Position numbers and translations under genes: made by a program. The notes below the pieces were generated by a model. That model was not told where the DNA came from. It saw nothing but the letters and a program-made list of their open reading frames with translations, and did no database searches. A DNA stretch of 58,705 nucleotides from an uncultured bacterium (lineage in GTDB: Bacteria; Hydrothermota; Hydrothermia; UBA1063; CAJXJZ01). The stretch covers positions 1-58,705 of the forward strand of contig CAJXJZ010000008.1 in assembly GCA_913055745.1 (NCBI GenBank), written 5' to 3'. Of this stretch, positions 26,021 through 34,934 are shown piece by piece. Position 1 is the first letter of the stretch. Every line of letters starts with the position of its first letter.

Positions 26021-27212
26021 ATCTCAACGCATCAACAGGGTCAAGTTTTGATGCCCTTTGGGCTGGTATGAGGGTTGCAAGGTACGAAAGCAGAAGTGCC
26101 ATTATTATGGTTATTATGACATCCCTTGGATTTACCTGTACTGCAACATGGTTTATAAAGTAAACATCAGCCGGCAGATGCACAAACTGATATTTTTTCA
26201 AAAGATAACTGAAGAGTATGCCAAAGCCAGAGCCCGTTATAACGCCGATTGTGCCTATTATAAGCCCAAGCATTACAAAAATGCGCTTTATTTGTGGCCT
26301 TTTATATCCCATTGCCATCAAGATACCTATTTCCTGTGTTTTTTGCATAACAAGCATCATAAGTGTTGTTATAATACCAAAGGAGGCTACCACCACAATA
26401 AGAGAAAGCACTATAAAGAGTGTAAATTTTTCAAGTTTTAATGCATAAAATAAACTTCTGTTCATATCTATCCAGGTCGTTGTTGTATATGGGTATCCCA
26501 ATATCTTATCTATCCTTTTTGCAATTTGTGGTGCCTTTTCAGGGTCTTTTAGTTTTATCTCTATCCCAGATACACCACTATGTCCCTGTATCTTTTCTGC
26601 ATCTTTTAATGGAGTAAGGATAAACGATGTATTGTAATCATACATACCAGCATCAAATACGCCCTCTATTATAAGGTCCATAGACCTAAGCACCATACCA
26701 AAGGGCGTTTTCTTTGCCGAGTTTGGCACATAGAATCTTAAGGTATCTTTGGGCTTTGCCCTCATCACTGCTGCAAGATTTGTGCCAACAACACACGATT
26801 TTTCTTTGAGTTTACCATCACCCATAACAAAGGCGGTATCTATGATGGAAGGCAGTTTATCTGTACCTTTTAAAATGATGCCATCTGTGTATTCTCCCTT
26901 TGTTACAATGGTTTTGGTGAGTATATAAGGGAAGGCATCCACAATACCGTTTATATGTTGTATCTTCTTTATAATACTGTCTGGGTGTTCAATAGGCATA
27001 TCAAAGAATTTTGTAACTGTTATATGCGGTGAAAGCCCTATGATCCTTGCTTTTAGTTCATTTTGGAAGCCTGTCATTACTGCAATAACAATAATAAGAG
27101 CGGATACTCCTATAAAAATGCCCAAGAAGGAGAAGAATAAGAGAAACGAAAGGAATCCCTTCCTTGCCGATTTTAGATACTCTTTTACAATAAATCGTTC
27201 TTCTTTTTTCAA
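26013..27212 (-). CDS. lolE: Lipoprotein-releasing permease LolC/LolE-like
   Basis: The 399-residue protein has the LolC/E layout: one N-terminal membrane segment ([32 protein letters not shown]), a periplasmic MacB-like domain of about 200 residues, then three C-terminal segments ending in [24 protein letters not shown]. The N-terminal [17 protein letters not shown] block is diagnostic of the family. One permease gene is present, so it may form a homodimer (LolF-like) with LolD. It follows lysS with a 4-nt overlap. Confidence 0.9.
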   Translation of the reverse strand: MKKEERFIVKEYLKSARKGFLSFLLFFSFLGIFIGVSALIIVIAVMTGFQNELKARIIGLSPHITVTKFFDMPIEHPDSIIKKIQHINGIVDAFPYILTKTIVTKGEYTDGIILKGTDKLPSIIDTAFVMGDGKLKEKSCVVGTNLAAVMRAKPKDTLRFYVPNSAKKTPFGMVLRSMDLIIEGVFDAGMYDYNTSFILTPLKDAEKIQGHSGVSGIEIKLKDPEKAPQIAKRIDKILGYPYTTTTWIDMNRSLFYALKLEKFTLFIVLSLIVVVASFGIITTLMMLVMQKTQEIGILMAMGYKRPQIKRIFVMLGLIIGTIGVITGSGFGILFSYLLKKYQFVHLPADVYFINHVAVQVNPRDVIITIIMALLLSYLATLIPAQRASKLDPVDALRYE

Positions 27213-28696
27213 TCTTCTTCTTTTGGTTTAAGTTGAGGGAATAGTATCACATCTCTAATTGAATGTGCATCTGTTAAAAGCATAATAATTCTATCAATGC
27301 CAAAACCAATCCCTGCAGCAGGTGGCATGCCGTATTCAAGTGCATTTAAAAAATCATAGTCTATCTCAGGTGGTATTTCCATATTACCCTTTTCTCTTTG
27401 TTTTGCCTGCTCCTGGAATCTTTTTCTTTGATCTTGTGGGTCATTGAGTTCGCTAAAGGCATTTGCTACTTCCATTCCAAGGACAAAGAGTTCAAAACGT
27501 TCTACTCTCTCTGGTTTTTCTCTGTGAACCTTTGCTAAGGGTGATATTTCTTTTGGATGGTCTATCACAAATGTTGGGTTTTTTATCTCATCTCCTACTA
27601 ATGCGTCAAAGAGTTTATCCACTAATCTCCATCTGTCCAGTGTGTTCCAACCCGCAAGTCCAATCTCTTTTGCTTTTTCTCTAATTGTTTCATCCTGCGC
27701 CGTTAGTATATTAATGCCCATTTTATTTGAAAGTTCATCAATATAACTTATTCTTTTAAATGGAGGAGTGAAATCTATAGCCTCTCCTTGATACTCAAGT
27801 TTATATGAGGAATAAAGTTCTTTTACCAGATGTGAAAACATATCCTCTGCAAGTTTCATCATATCATTATAGTCCCAATATGCAGCATATGCCTCAAGTG
27901 CTAAGAATTCAGGGTAATGAAGTCTATCAATACCCTCGTTTCTAAAGTCCCTTGAAAACTCATAAACCCTTTCATAACCACCTACCAAAAGCCTTTTAAG
28001 GTATAATTCATCGGATATTCTAAGATAGAGATCAGTTTCTAAGGCATTGGCATATGTTTTAAAGGGTTTCGCATAGGCACCACCGTATATGGGTTGAAGT
28101 ATGGGTGTTTCAAATTCAATGAAGCCACGATCATTTAAAAATTTTCTTATTTCATAGATTATTTTAGTTCTCTGTTTAAAGAGCCATCTTGCATCAAGGG
28201 AGCTTAGAAGGTGCAAATATCTTTGTCTGTACATAAGTTCTTTATCTTGTAGTCCGTGCCATTTCTCTGGGAGTTGCCGTAGGCCTTTTGAGAGGAAATA
28301 AAGTTCTTTAACCAGTATGGTGGGCTCGCCTGTTTTTGTCTTAAAGAGCGGTCCCTTTACTCCAATAAAATCGCCTATATCACAATATTTCTTGAAAAAT
28401 TTGAGTGCATCAAGGTCTTTTTCGTGTACCTTTGCCTTGTTTTTTTCAATGGCAATCTGGAGGTCTCCATACTCATCCCTGAGTGCTGCAAAAATGAGTT
28501 TTCCGAAAACCCTTTTTAAAACAATCCTCCCAGCAAAAGAAAACTCCTTATCAAGTAGTTTATCAGCATTTTCTTTAAGATAAGTTGAATTTGCTGTTTT
28601 TTCAAAACTGTATGGATAAGGCTGTATTCCAAGGTCTATAAGTTCTTTTATCTTTTCCTGTCTTATTTCAAATTCATCTTTTTGGGCATTACTCAT
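27209..28696 (-). CDS. lysS: Lysyl-tRNA synthetase, class II
   Basis: LysS charges tRNA(Lys). The N-terminal OB-fold anticodon domain ([27 protein letters not shown]) precedes the class II catalytic core. The core has motif 1 near IIYEIRKFL, motif 2 ([22 protein letters not shown]) and motif 3 ([13 protein letters not shown]). The 495 residues are full length. It overlaps the small coiled-coil gene by 8 nt and is followed by lolE, which ties translation and envelope genes into one operon. Confidence 0.97.
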   Translation of the reverse strand: MSNAQKDEFEIRQEKIKELIDLGIQPYPYSFEKTANSTYLKENADKLLDKEFSFAGRIVLKRVFGKLIFAALRDEYGDLQIAIEKNKAKVHEKDLDALKFFKKYCDIGDFIGVKGPLFKTKTGEPTILVKELYFLSKGLRQLPEKWHGLQDKELMYRQRYLHLLSSLDARWLFKQRTKIIYEIRKFLNDRGFIEFETPILQPIYGGAYAKPFKTYANALETDLYLRISDELYLKRLLVGGYERVYEFSRDFRNEGIDRLHYPEFLALEAYAAYWDYNDMMKLAEDMFSHLVKELYSSYKLEYQGEAIDFTPPFKRISYIDELSNKMGINILTAQDETIREKAKEIGLAGWNTLDRWRLVDKLFDALVGDEIKNPTFVIDHPKEISPLAKVHREKPERVERFELFVLGMEVANAFSELNDPQDQRKRFQEQAKQREKGNMEIPPEIDYDFLNALEYGMPPAAGIGFGIDRIIMLLTDAHSIRDVILFPQLKPKEED

Positions 28697-29021
28697 TATT
28701 CTTCTTTTCTCCCTTTTTTTCTTTTTCTAAAACTTTTTTAAAGTCATTGAGTTTGTCCTCTAACTCTTTTACTTCCTCTGATAGTTTTTCAAGTTCTGGT
28801 GTTTTTTCAAATGCCTTTCCTTGTTTTAGCATTTCATAAGTTATGCTGCCCATCTTTGCGAGTTTTTCTGTTATCTTTTTCTCAATTTTCATTATTTCAA
28901 TCTTCACCGTTACCACTGCTGCCTGTTCCTGCGTTTTTTCTGCCGCCCCTTTGGCAATTTTAATCGCTTTTTCTGTTGCGTTCTCAAAATTTTCTTTTAT
29001 CTTTTCCCATATATCTGCCAT
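28689..29021 (-). CDS. Small coiled-coil protein
   Basis: I chose ATG 29021 because AGGAGG lies just upstream; the frame extends further to 29096 with no ribosome site. The 110 residues are almost entirely charged helix, with heptad-like segments around [18 protein letters not shown] and [28 protein letters not shown]. Similar short proteins occur in many bacteria without known function. It is the first gene of the lysS to flippase operon. A possible promoter TTGCTA/TATCAT (16-bp spacer) lies just upstream at about 29042-29069. Confidence 0.6.
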   Translation of the reverse strand: MADIWEKIKENFENATEKAIKIAKGAAEKTQEQAAVVTVKIEIMKIEKKITEKLAKMGSITYEMLKQGKAFEKTPELEKLSEEVKELEDKLNDFKKVLEKEKKGEKKNNE

Positions 29022-29150
29022 TTTATCCCTCCTGTTTGCTATTAAATGATAATGTTTAAAGGATGTATAGCAAAAGCAATATTCGTATTTCCTCAAAAGT
29101 AAATCTCCTGTTGTTATCTCTGTGCATGTTAAGGAAATAATACCCCATCA

Positions 29151-29172
29151 TGTAAATTATTTTGAGAACGCC
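29151..29172 (+). promoter_or_regulatory. Copy 1 of a 22-bp motif upstream of an exported-protein gene
   Basis: The motif ends 59 nt before ATG 29231. It matches 20 of 22 bases with 40404-40425, which ends exactly 59 nt before the patatin gene at 40484. Its core is ATTATTTTGAGAA followed by YGCC. It lies just upstream of the -35 box, where an activator would bind. Confidence 0.45.
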
Positions 29173-29178
29173 GAATAC

Positions 29179-29205
29179 TTGACAAAACACCCCCCCGTTT
29201 ATAAT
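29179..29205 (+). promoter_or_regulatory. Promoter with a C7 tract in the spacer
   Basis: TTGACA (29179-29184) and TATAAT (29200-29205) are both perfect but are 15 bp apart instead of 17. The spacer contains a run of seven C (29190-29196). TAATAT at 29202-29207 would give 17 bp with a weaker -10. A good AGGAGG ribosome site precedes ATG 29231. Confidence 0.6.
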
Positions 29206-29230
29206 ATACACATAAAAGGAGGTTTTTAAT

Positions 29231-31036
29231 ATGGGTATCTTCTTTACCACCTATCTTGCCATGGTTCTCACAGGCACATTCCCTTATGCCTATGAAGAGG
29301 TATCCTACCAGTATTATGCTGCAACAGAGGAGACCTCTTTATATGGTGATGAAGATGGTATATGGGTCCCATTGCCATTTACATTCCATTATGACAATCA
29401 TGATTTTGACTCTGTGTTTATCACAACAAATGGGTATATAACATTTACATCAAACCTTGTATCACCACAATCTCAAAACTTCCCAGACAGTGCCTTCCCA
29501 AATGGTGTTATTGCTCCACTTTGGAATGATTTTGTATTGTATTCTGGAGGGCATGTCAATACAGGCGTTTATGGCACATCTCCGAATAGGTATTTTGTTA
29601 TTGAATGGGATTCTATATATCTTTATGGTGGCAATCCAGATGAAAGATACAAGTTTGAGGTGGTATTGTATGAAAATGGCACAGATGGAGACTCTATCCT
29701 TGTTTCCTTTTATGGCATACCTTCATCGGATAGTGGTTTTGATGCAGTGTGTGGAATAGAGAGCCTTGATGGGAAGGGGGGTGTTGTATATTCATACAAT
29801 GGTGCACCCAATCCCATAACGCAAGGAAAGAGCGTTGTATTTCACAGGGTGCCTGTGCAAAACGACTGTGCAGCACTGGGTATACTTGAGCCATCCTCCA
29901 CACGGGGTACAGGGAAGGAGATTATTCCACTCGGTGCCATACAAAACTATACATCCGCGCAGGCAACAAGATTTGTGCACTTTATTGTAAAAGACCATTA
30001 CAACAACCTCTTATACCACGATTCAACAGAGATTTCCATTGCCGGAGATACCTTTTCCTTTGTATCCTTTTCTCCCCTTACCCTACCCAATGACACAGGG
30101 ATGCTCAAACTTTCTCTGTATCTTTCTCCAGAAGATGACTATCCACAAAATGACACAGCATGGGATACAACCTATGTCCTGAAAAACTGTGATACATTCC
30201 CACACTATATCCTATGGGATATGGGCACATGTGATCTCATAGATATTTCACAGAGTTATGATAAAAAGATTGCACCGGGCATGGATGGTGGTGCTGTGTG
30301 CTCTCTACCCTTTGTTTTCCCATTCTATGATACAACCTATACATCCGTGTATGTTGGTATAAATGGAGGGATCTCACTAAATAAAGACACGGTGGATTAT
30401 TACAACTATCCACTTTCTTCTATGGGGGATGAGGATTTTATAGGTGTATTCTGGGACAATTGGGCAGGAAGCAGTGATACATCATCCACAGACAGCGTAA
30501 TATATGTAAAATCCTTTGGTTCAGATTCTGTGGTGTTCATGTGGAAGGGGATGAAGAAAGAGTATTACACAGCAGGGCCTATAGACTTTGAGGCAGTGCT
30601 TTATCCGAGTGGTGATATAAGATGCCTTTACAACATTGCCATGAACTATTGGTATGAACAGTATGATGTAACAGTGGGCATACATTCAAGAGACAGTGAT
30701 TATGTTCAATACACATTCAATGAAGACCCATGGGTTCCAGATTGGTGGTATCCACATGGCATATACTTCAAAAAGCAAGAGACAGGTATTTATGAGAAGA
30801 AGGTGGAAAAAGAGGCTTTTGTGCCATTAAAATCCGGGATAAATACCCTCCTGTATGATATGAGAAGCCATATAGGCAAACTTGAGATTTACGATGCACA
30901 GGGTAGAAGAATGGGAAGGTATGTATTAAGAAAAAGAGGCATAATTTCATTAAGGCATTTAAGAAGTGGCGTATATTTTGCCGTATTAAGGACAGATGGA
31001 AAGATTTACAAAAAGAAGGTTATTGTAATAAAATAA
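29231..31036 (+). CDS. Large exported protein with two nidogen-like domains and a C-terminal sorting-like domain
   Basis: The function is not recognised. The 601 residues start with a hydrophobic stretch that fits a signal peptide. Two related domains (about 30-205 and 325-510) share the pattern PFTFHYDNHDFDSVFITTNGYITF versus PFVFPFYDTTYTSVYVGINGGISL, each with a following APLWNDF or GVFWDNW. The region between resembles a CARDB-type adhesion domain. The last 60 residues (LEIYDAQGRRMGRY...SGVYFAVLRTDGKIYKKKVIVIK) match the T9SS/FlgD-type C-terminal sorting fold. It is probably secreted and surface-attached. AGGAGG precedes ATG 29231. Confidence 0.7.
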   Translation: MGIFFTTYLAMVLTGTFPYAYEEVSYQYYAATEETSLYGDEDGIWVPLPFTFHYDNHDFDSVFITTNGYITFTSNLVSPQSQNFPDSAFPNGVIAPLWNDFVLYSGGHVNTGVYGTSPNRYFVIEWDSIYLYGGNPDERYKFEVVLYENGTDGDSILVSFYGIPSSDSGFDAVCGIESLDGKGGVVYSYNGAPNPITQGKSVVFHRVPVQNDCAALGILEPSSTRGTGKEIIPLGAIQNYTSAQATRFVHFIVKDHYNNLLYHDSTEISIAGDTFSFVSFSPLTLPNDTGMLKLSLYLSPEDDYPQNDTAWDTTYVLKNCDTFPHYILWDMGTCDLIDISQSYDKKIAPGMDGGAVCSLPFVFPFYDTTYTSVYVGINGGISLNKDTVDYYNYPLSSMGDEDFIGVFWDNWAGSSDTSSTDSVIYVKSFGSDSVVFMWKGMKKEYYTAGPIDFEAVLYPSGDIRCLYNIAMNYWYEQYDVTVGIHSRDSDYVQYTFNEDPWVPDWWYPHGIYFKKQETGIYEKKVEKEAFVPLKSGINTLLYDMRSHIGKLEIYDAQGRRMGRYVLRKRGIISLRHLRSGVYFAVLRTDGKIYKKKVIVIK

Positions 31037-31046
31037 GGAGGAAAAG

Positions 31047-31463
31047 ATGTGGATATTTGCGCTTTTTTTCATATCCCATACAGTAGATTTAAACTACAAT
31101 ATAAAATACCACACAGCAGACCTTAGAGAAGAGGACATTGTTGAGATGGAGGTAAAGAAGGTGGAGAATGAGGTGAATTACTACCTCTTTAATCCCACCA
31201 AAAACATGCCAGAATACTGCAAAAATATACTCGCGAGCATACAAGATAAGGGCGATATTAAAAATCTCTCTCCAATTAAGGGATTAAATCCTGTGCGATT
31301 AAAGGTAATAGGCATAAAGAAAACAAAAGAAGGGCAATACAGGGTAAGACTACAACTTCAGACACTTAGCAAAGAGGCAAACCAGAAGATAGGGAATAAT
31401 GAGATAATATTGGACATGAATATAGAGGGAGGGCATTATAATGGGGATATTAAAGCGCGTTAA
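31047..31463 (+). CDS. Small exported protein of unknown function
   Basis: The 138 residues have a short hydrophobic start (MWIFALFFISHTVDL) that may be a signal peptide, then a soluble domain of mixed strands and helices. No motif is recognised. GGAGGAAAAG gives a good ribosome site. The 3' end overlaps the metzincin lipoprotein gene by 23 nt, so the two are probably co-translated. Its place in the secreted cluster suggests a periplasmic or surface partner. Confidence 0.55.
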   Translation: MWIFALFFISHTVDLNYNIKYHTADLREEDIVEMEVKKVENEVNYYLFNPTKNMPEYCKNILASIQDKGDIKNLSPIKGLNPVRLKVIGIKKTKEGQYRVRLQLQTLSKEANQKIGNNEIILDMNIEGGHYNGDIKAR

Positions 31464-33324
31464 GTATGAAATATTTTTTATAGGCATTTTGGCAATTATG
31501 TTGGGAGGATGCGGAACAGAACACACACGGATCCTGACACTGGAATTACATGATGTAAAATATAATAGCAAAAAAAGTATGCCCTCTTGTGATGCCAGAA
31601 CTATCATAGAGTTTTTGAGAAAGTATAAGCCTTATGCCGGAAGATATGAAGTAAAGGTTACACTGTGGTTTAAAGGTATTGATGTGGATGAGGATTACTC
31701 TGGAACATTTGCTTATTTTGCCACATTCAATGGAGAAGAGGGGGAGTTTTTTGAGCATACCCAACGAAACATTCCTATGGAAATTTTAGTTCCTGGTAGA
31801 TACAAAGTGTATGCAGCAGTGGTTATGCTAAATTTAAAGTCACACAGACAAATTGCACTTCAAAGTCCAGATACCATTATTTATGTAAGTGGTGGGGGTG
31901 GTGGAGGTGGTGAACGCGGCTATTCCATCAACGCAATAACATGTGATTCGTGCATCACCATCAGCACGAATGAACAGACAGACATTCCTTACTCCTTACC
32001 CATATTGTTCAGAACAAAATATAACGGACAGGCACAAAATGGGATATCTGTGAAGTTCCATCTTTCTAATCCATCGGCAGGCTTTATCATAGAAGATCCG
32101 ATATCACATTCCTTTTTAAACCAGACAGGAATTGTTAAGCCAATCTTTCAACCATCTTCAAATTTTACAGGAGATGTAAACCTTATTGCAAGCATACAGG
32201 GTGATAGTGATACAGCAACGGACTCTGTTACAATCCATGTAATTCAAGATGAGGAAACAACTCAACTTTCTGAGTGTAACGGTCATTTCTACACCCATAG
32301 AAGAGCATCTTATCCTGATGGCCCTGAAATAAAAGGAGATGGGATTGAGGATTATAACGGAACTAAGGATGTGTGGGTTGAGATAGATACAGTGGCTGGC
32401 TGGAGAGGGAACTATACTGATGCCAATTTAGATATCATATTAAGTGTTGCCAAGTTTACCCTTGAACATGCAGTATGTGCAGATACTGGCTGGTCGCCGC
32501 AGGGACAGGGATCTACAGATTACTACGATACAGTGCCAAGTGGTATAACAGTGCATTTTAAGCCAATTGGTTTCATAGATGAAACCCAGTATGATACCCT
32601 CTCTTCCAAGTCTAATTTGGCAAAGGTCCTTTCTCTTTATAGAAATCCTAATTATAAGGATGCCATTCATGTAATTATAACATATCTCGGCACAGGGGAA
32701 CTTGCTCGTGACTTTGGAGCGGCTGTAAATTATTCTATTTTTAAAGGTGATAGTGCTGATATTGAGAACCATTTAAGTAGCAGAGATTCTCTATGGGCTA
32801 TACTCTATAAATCTCTTGCTCCTGAAAGAGAACAGTATTTGGATTCAACAGGTTGTGTCGTGTTCTATGGACGCGGCATTGACACGGTTCTTCCTCCATT
32901 GAGAGACAGTTTAGTAGGAATAACCCTTGCACATGAGATAGGTCATGCGCTTGGAATGACGCATGTATGCGATGCAACATTAGCAAAGGATAATAAAGCT
33001 GAGAATTGGTATGAGACAATGTTTAAAGTATTTTACGGAAATGTAATGTATCCTACTATCTATTACTATCCCCCCACTCTTGCTGAGGAGATGCTCGTTG
33101 CTGAAACCCATTTTCTCCTTCAGTCATTAGAGGATTCCAATGACTGGAGAGAGGCACAAGATACGAGTAATATTTCCAATACCCATTTTAAACCTATAAA
33201 AGGTCATCCAGGCCTGTGTACAAGGGATATACTGGGCATTGATAATGCAATCTGTGCATTAAAGGGGTATCTTATGGATGCACCCCCATGGAGTAATCAG
33301 AAAAAACAAGGAGGCACAAAATGA
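31441..33324 (+). CDS. Metzincin-type zinc metalloprotease lipoprotein
   Basis: The 627-residue protein has a signal peptide ending in the lipobox MLGGC, so it is lipid-anchored. A stretch of six Gly near residue 150 separates an N-terminal domain from a Big-like or filamin-like domain (about 170-275). The catalytic domain follows. AHEIGHALGMTH (H498, E499, H502, H508) is a complete HExxHxxGxxH metzincin zinc site, and NVMYPT about 35 residues later could be the Met-turn. The C-terminus (AICALKGYL) is simple. The substrate is unknown. The stop overlaps the next start by 4 nt. Confidence 0.75.
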   Translation: MGILKRVKYEIFFIGILAIMLGGCGTEHTRILTLELHDVKYNSKKSMPSCDARTIIEFLRKYKPYAGRYEVKVTLWFKGIDVDEDYSGTFAYFATFNGEEGEFFEHTQRNIPMEILVPGRYKVYAAVVMLNLKSHRQIALQSPDTIIYVSGGGGGGGERGYSINAITCDSCITISTNEQTDIPYSLPILFRTKYNGQAQNGISVKFHLSNPSAGFIIEDPISHSFLNQTGIVKPIFQPSSNFTGDVNLIASIQGDSDTATDSVTIHVIQDEETTQLSECNGHFYTHRRASYPDGPEIKGDGIEDYNGTKDVWVEIDTVAGWRGNYTDANLDIILSVAKFTLEHAVCADTGWSPQGQGSTDYYDTVPSGITVHFKPIGFIDETQYDTLSSKSNLAKVLSLYRNPNYKDAIHVIITYLGTGELARDFGAAVNYSIFKGDSADIENHLSSRDSLWAILYKSLAPEREQYLDSTGCVVFYGRGIDTVLPPLRDSLVGITLAHEIGHALGMTHVCDATLAKDNKAENWYETMFKVFYGNVMYPTIYYYPPTLAEEMLVAETHFLLQSLEDSNDWREAQDTSNISNTHFKPIKGHPGLCTRDILGIDNAICALKGYLMDAPPWSNQKKQGGTK

Positions 33325-33469
33325 ACCTTTTGTTATCTATCCTATTATGCACCCAATGGGTTGCTATTGACTCCCTCAGGGCAATAGTAAATAGGGAGAA
33401 GGCAAGTGAGTTCTGGATGGATAAGGATGGGAATATAAGGGTAGATGTAATAAGGAACAGGCGTCTTTA
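33260..33469 (+). repeat. Direct repeat copy A (5' part of duplicated gene plus upstream)
   Basis: This block is identical over 210 nt to 34725-34934, an offset of exactly 1465 nt. It covers the last 60 nt or so of the metzincin gene, the ribosome site and the first 50 codons of the next gene. Identity stops sharply after base 33469. Confidence 0.92.
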
Positions 33470-34703
33470 CCATTACATCATATCAGAGCAAGGCAACATA
33501 GACGAAATTAAAGGACCCGAAATACCTGATGGTACGACGCTATTTTATAATCATTGGTTTTATAATTTTGTCTTTAATAACCCCTTTGTTCAGTTATCCC
33601 CATTTGAGGATGGTATGGTTCTTTTATCCAAAAGGGGCGGTTTTTTGGACAGTAGAGCCGATTTTCCTATTTACGAGTACAAAGTGGATAGAAAAAATAG
33701 GAGGATAACATATAAAAGGACAATAATACTCCCGGGGAAAGAACTGTATGAGTTAAAATTGGGTACAGAATACATCACTTTTATTCCTGGTGTTCCTCTC
33801 ATAGCACATCTTGTATGGCTTGGTAAGGACTATGTCTTACTTCTTTTGGGTGGATATCATAAAAGTTATGTGCCCAAACCTCTTCCAAACGCATTTATTG
33901 AGCCAGAGTTACCCAGTGCTTCCAATGCATTATATTTAATCCTCTTCAAACTCACGAAGAAAAGAAAGAAGGTATTTAATGCAGAAATCTATAAAAAGAT
34001 TCCCATAACCGATTCAAAAGGAGAAGCATATTATGTTAAAGGTCGTGATAGGAAGAATAATGACCTCTATTATATAACCTTTAATCCCTTCATAGATTTA
34101 CTTGTAAGAATTCATTTAGCCAATACGATAAAGGGCATGAAGATAGAGAGGTTTCCAATAGGACAATACAAAGATATGCTAAAGGCAGATAAAAGCGTTT
34201 TAAAAGTGACAGACAAATACTTGCCCTATTTTGCTTCTTATTGCGATCTTCCTGTGCTCACACCATGCAATAGTACTGGCATATTAAATGTATCTAATGA
34301 TACTCTTGTGTTCTTTTTCCCATCTCCGAGGGGGCAGAGCTACATTGGTAGAGCAGTGCTTGAACATGGAAAATTAAAGACCATTGAGCCCATTACGAAT
34401 ATCAATGCAATGGAACTTGATTATAAAGATATCAAAGAAAAGTATAATCGTGTGGGTTTTAATTTCGTGAATCCGAAAGTAATAAATAAAGAGATTATCA
34501 AGCATAGATATATTAGATTATTACCGACTTCAGAAGTTCTCTTAAAAGCCATTCCAGTCCAAGATTTATACTTATATGTGTATTTGCTCACGCCCAACGG
34601 CACATTCTATCACAAAAAATTTAAACTTTTACATCTAACAGATAAATTAAGCGAGGAACTGTTACATCACCACAAAAATAAGATAAAGAAGAGAAAACCG
34701 TAG
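33321..34703 (+). CDS. Exported protein of unknown function, paralog A
   Basis: The 460-residue protein starts with a short signal-like stretch (MNLLLSILLCTQWVAI). It has no motif I recognise. The C-terminal block YLYVYLLTPNGTFYHKKFKLL suggests a beta-rich, possibly propeller-like fold. Its paralog at 34786 has the same length. The first 50 codons are identical at the DNA level. A central FLDSRADFPIYEY...RRITYKRTIILPGKE block is also very similar, while the regions between diverge strongly. GGAGG lies 8 nt before the ATG. It follows the metzincin gene with a 4-nt overlap. Confidence 0.6.
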   Translation: MNLLLSILLCTQWVAIDSLRAIVNREKASEFWMDKDGNIRVDVIRNRRLYHYIISEQGNIDEIKGPEIPDGTTLFYNHWFYNFVFNNPFVQLSPFEDGMVLLSKRGGFLDSRADFPIYEYKVDRKNRRITYKRTIILPGKELYELKLGTEYITFIPGVPLIAHLVWLGKDYVLLLLGGYHKSYVPKPLPNAFIEPELPSASNALYLILFKLTKKRKKVFNAEIYKKIPITDSKGEAYYVKGRDRKNNDLYYITFNPFIDLLVRIHLANTIKGMKIERFPIGQYKDMLKADKSVLKVTDKYLPYFASYCDLPVLTPCNSTGILNVSNDTLVFFFPSPRGQSYIGRAVLEHGKLKTIEPITNINAMELDYKDIKEKYNRVGFNFVNPKVINKEIIKHRYIRLLPTSEVLLKAIPVQDLYLYVYLLTPNGTFYHKKFKLLHLTDKLSEELLHHHKNKIKKRKP

Positions 34704-34785
34704 GAGGATGACATGCATAGAAAATAAAGGGGTATCTTATGGATGCACCCCCATGGAGTAATCAGAAAAAACAAGGAGGCACAAA
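34704..34785 (+). repeat. Junction of the tandem duplication
   Basis: This spacer reads as a fusion. Its left part repeats the ribosome site and first codons of the gene at 36187 (shared 22 nt ending in GGAGGATGACATG, then ATAGAAAAT). From 34725 it repeats the last part of the metzincin gene. Both remnants are non-functional here; the first encodes only MHRK before a stop. Confidence 0.85.
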
Positions 34786-34934
34786 ATGAACCTTTTGTTA
34801 TCTATCCTATTATGCACCCAATGGGTTGCTATTGACTCCCTCAGGGCAATAGTAAATAGGGAGAAGGCAAGTGAGTTCTGGATGGATAAGGATGGGAATA
34901 TAAGGGTAGATGTAATAAGGAACAGGCGTCTTTA
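34725..34934 (+). repeat. Direct repeat copy B
   Basis: Identical to 33260-33469 over 210 nt, including about 60 nt that are coding in copy A (the metzincin end) but non-coding here. Confidence 0.92.

Noticed and set aside
29042-29069. Promoter of the coiled-coil/lysS operon
   Set aside because: A TTGCTA/TATCAT pair with 16 bp is possible, but the two boxes are weaker than elsewhere, so I mention it only in the gene entry.
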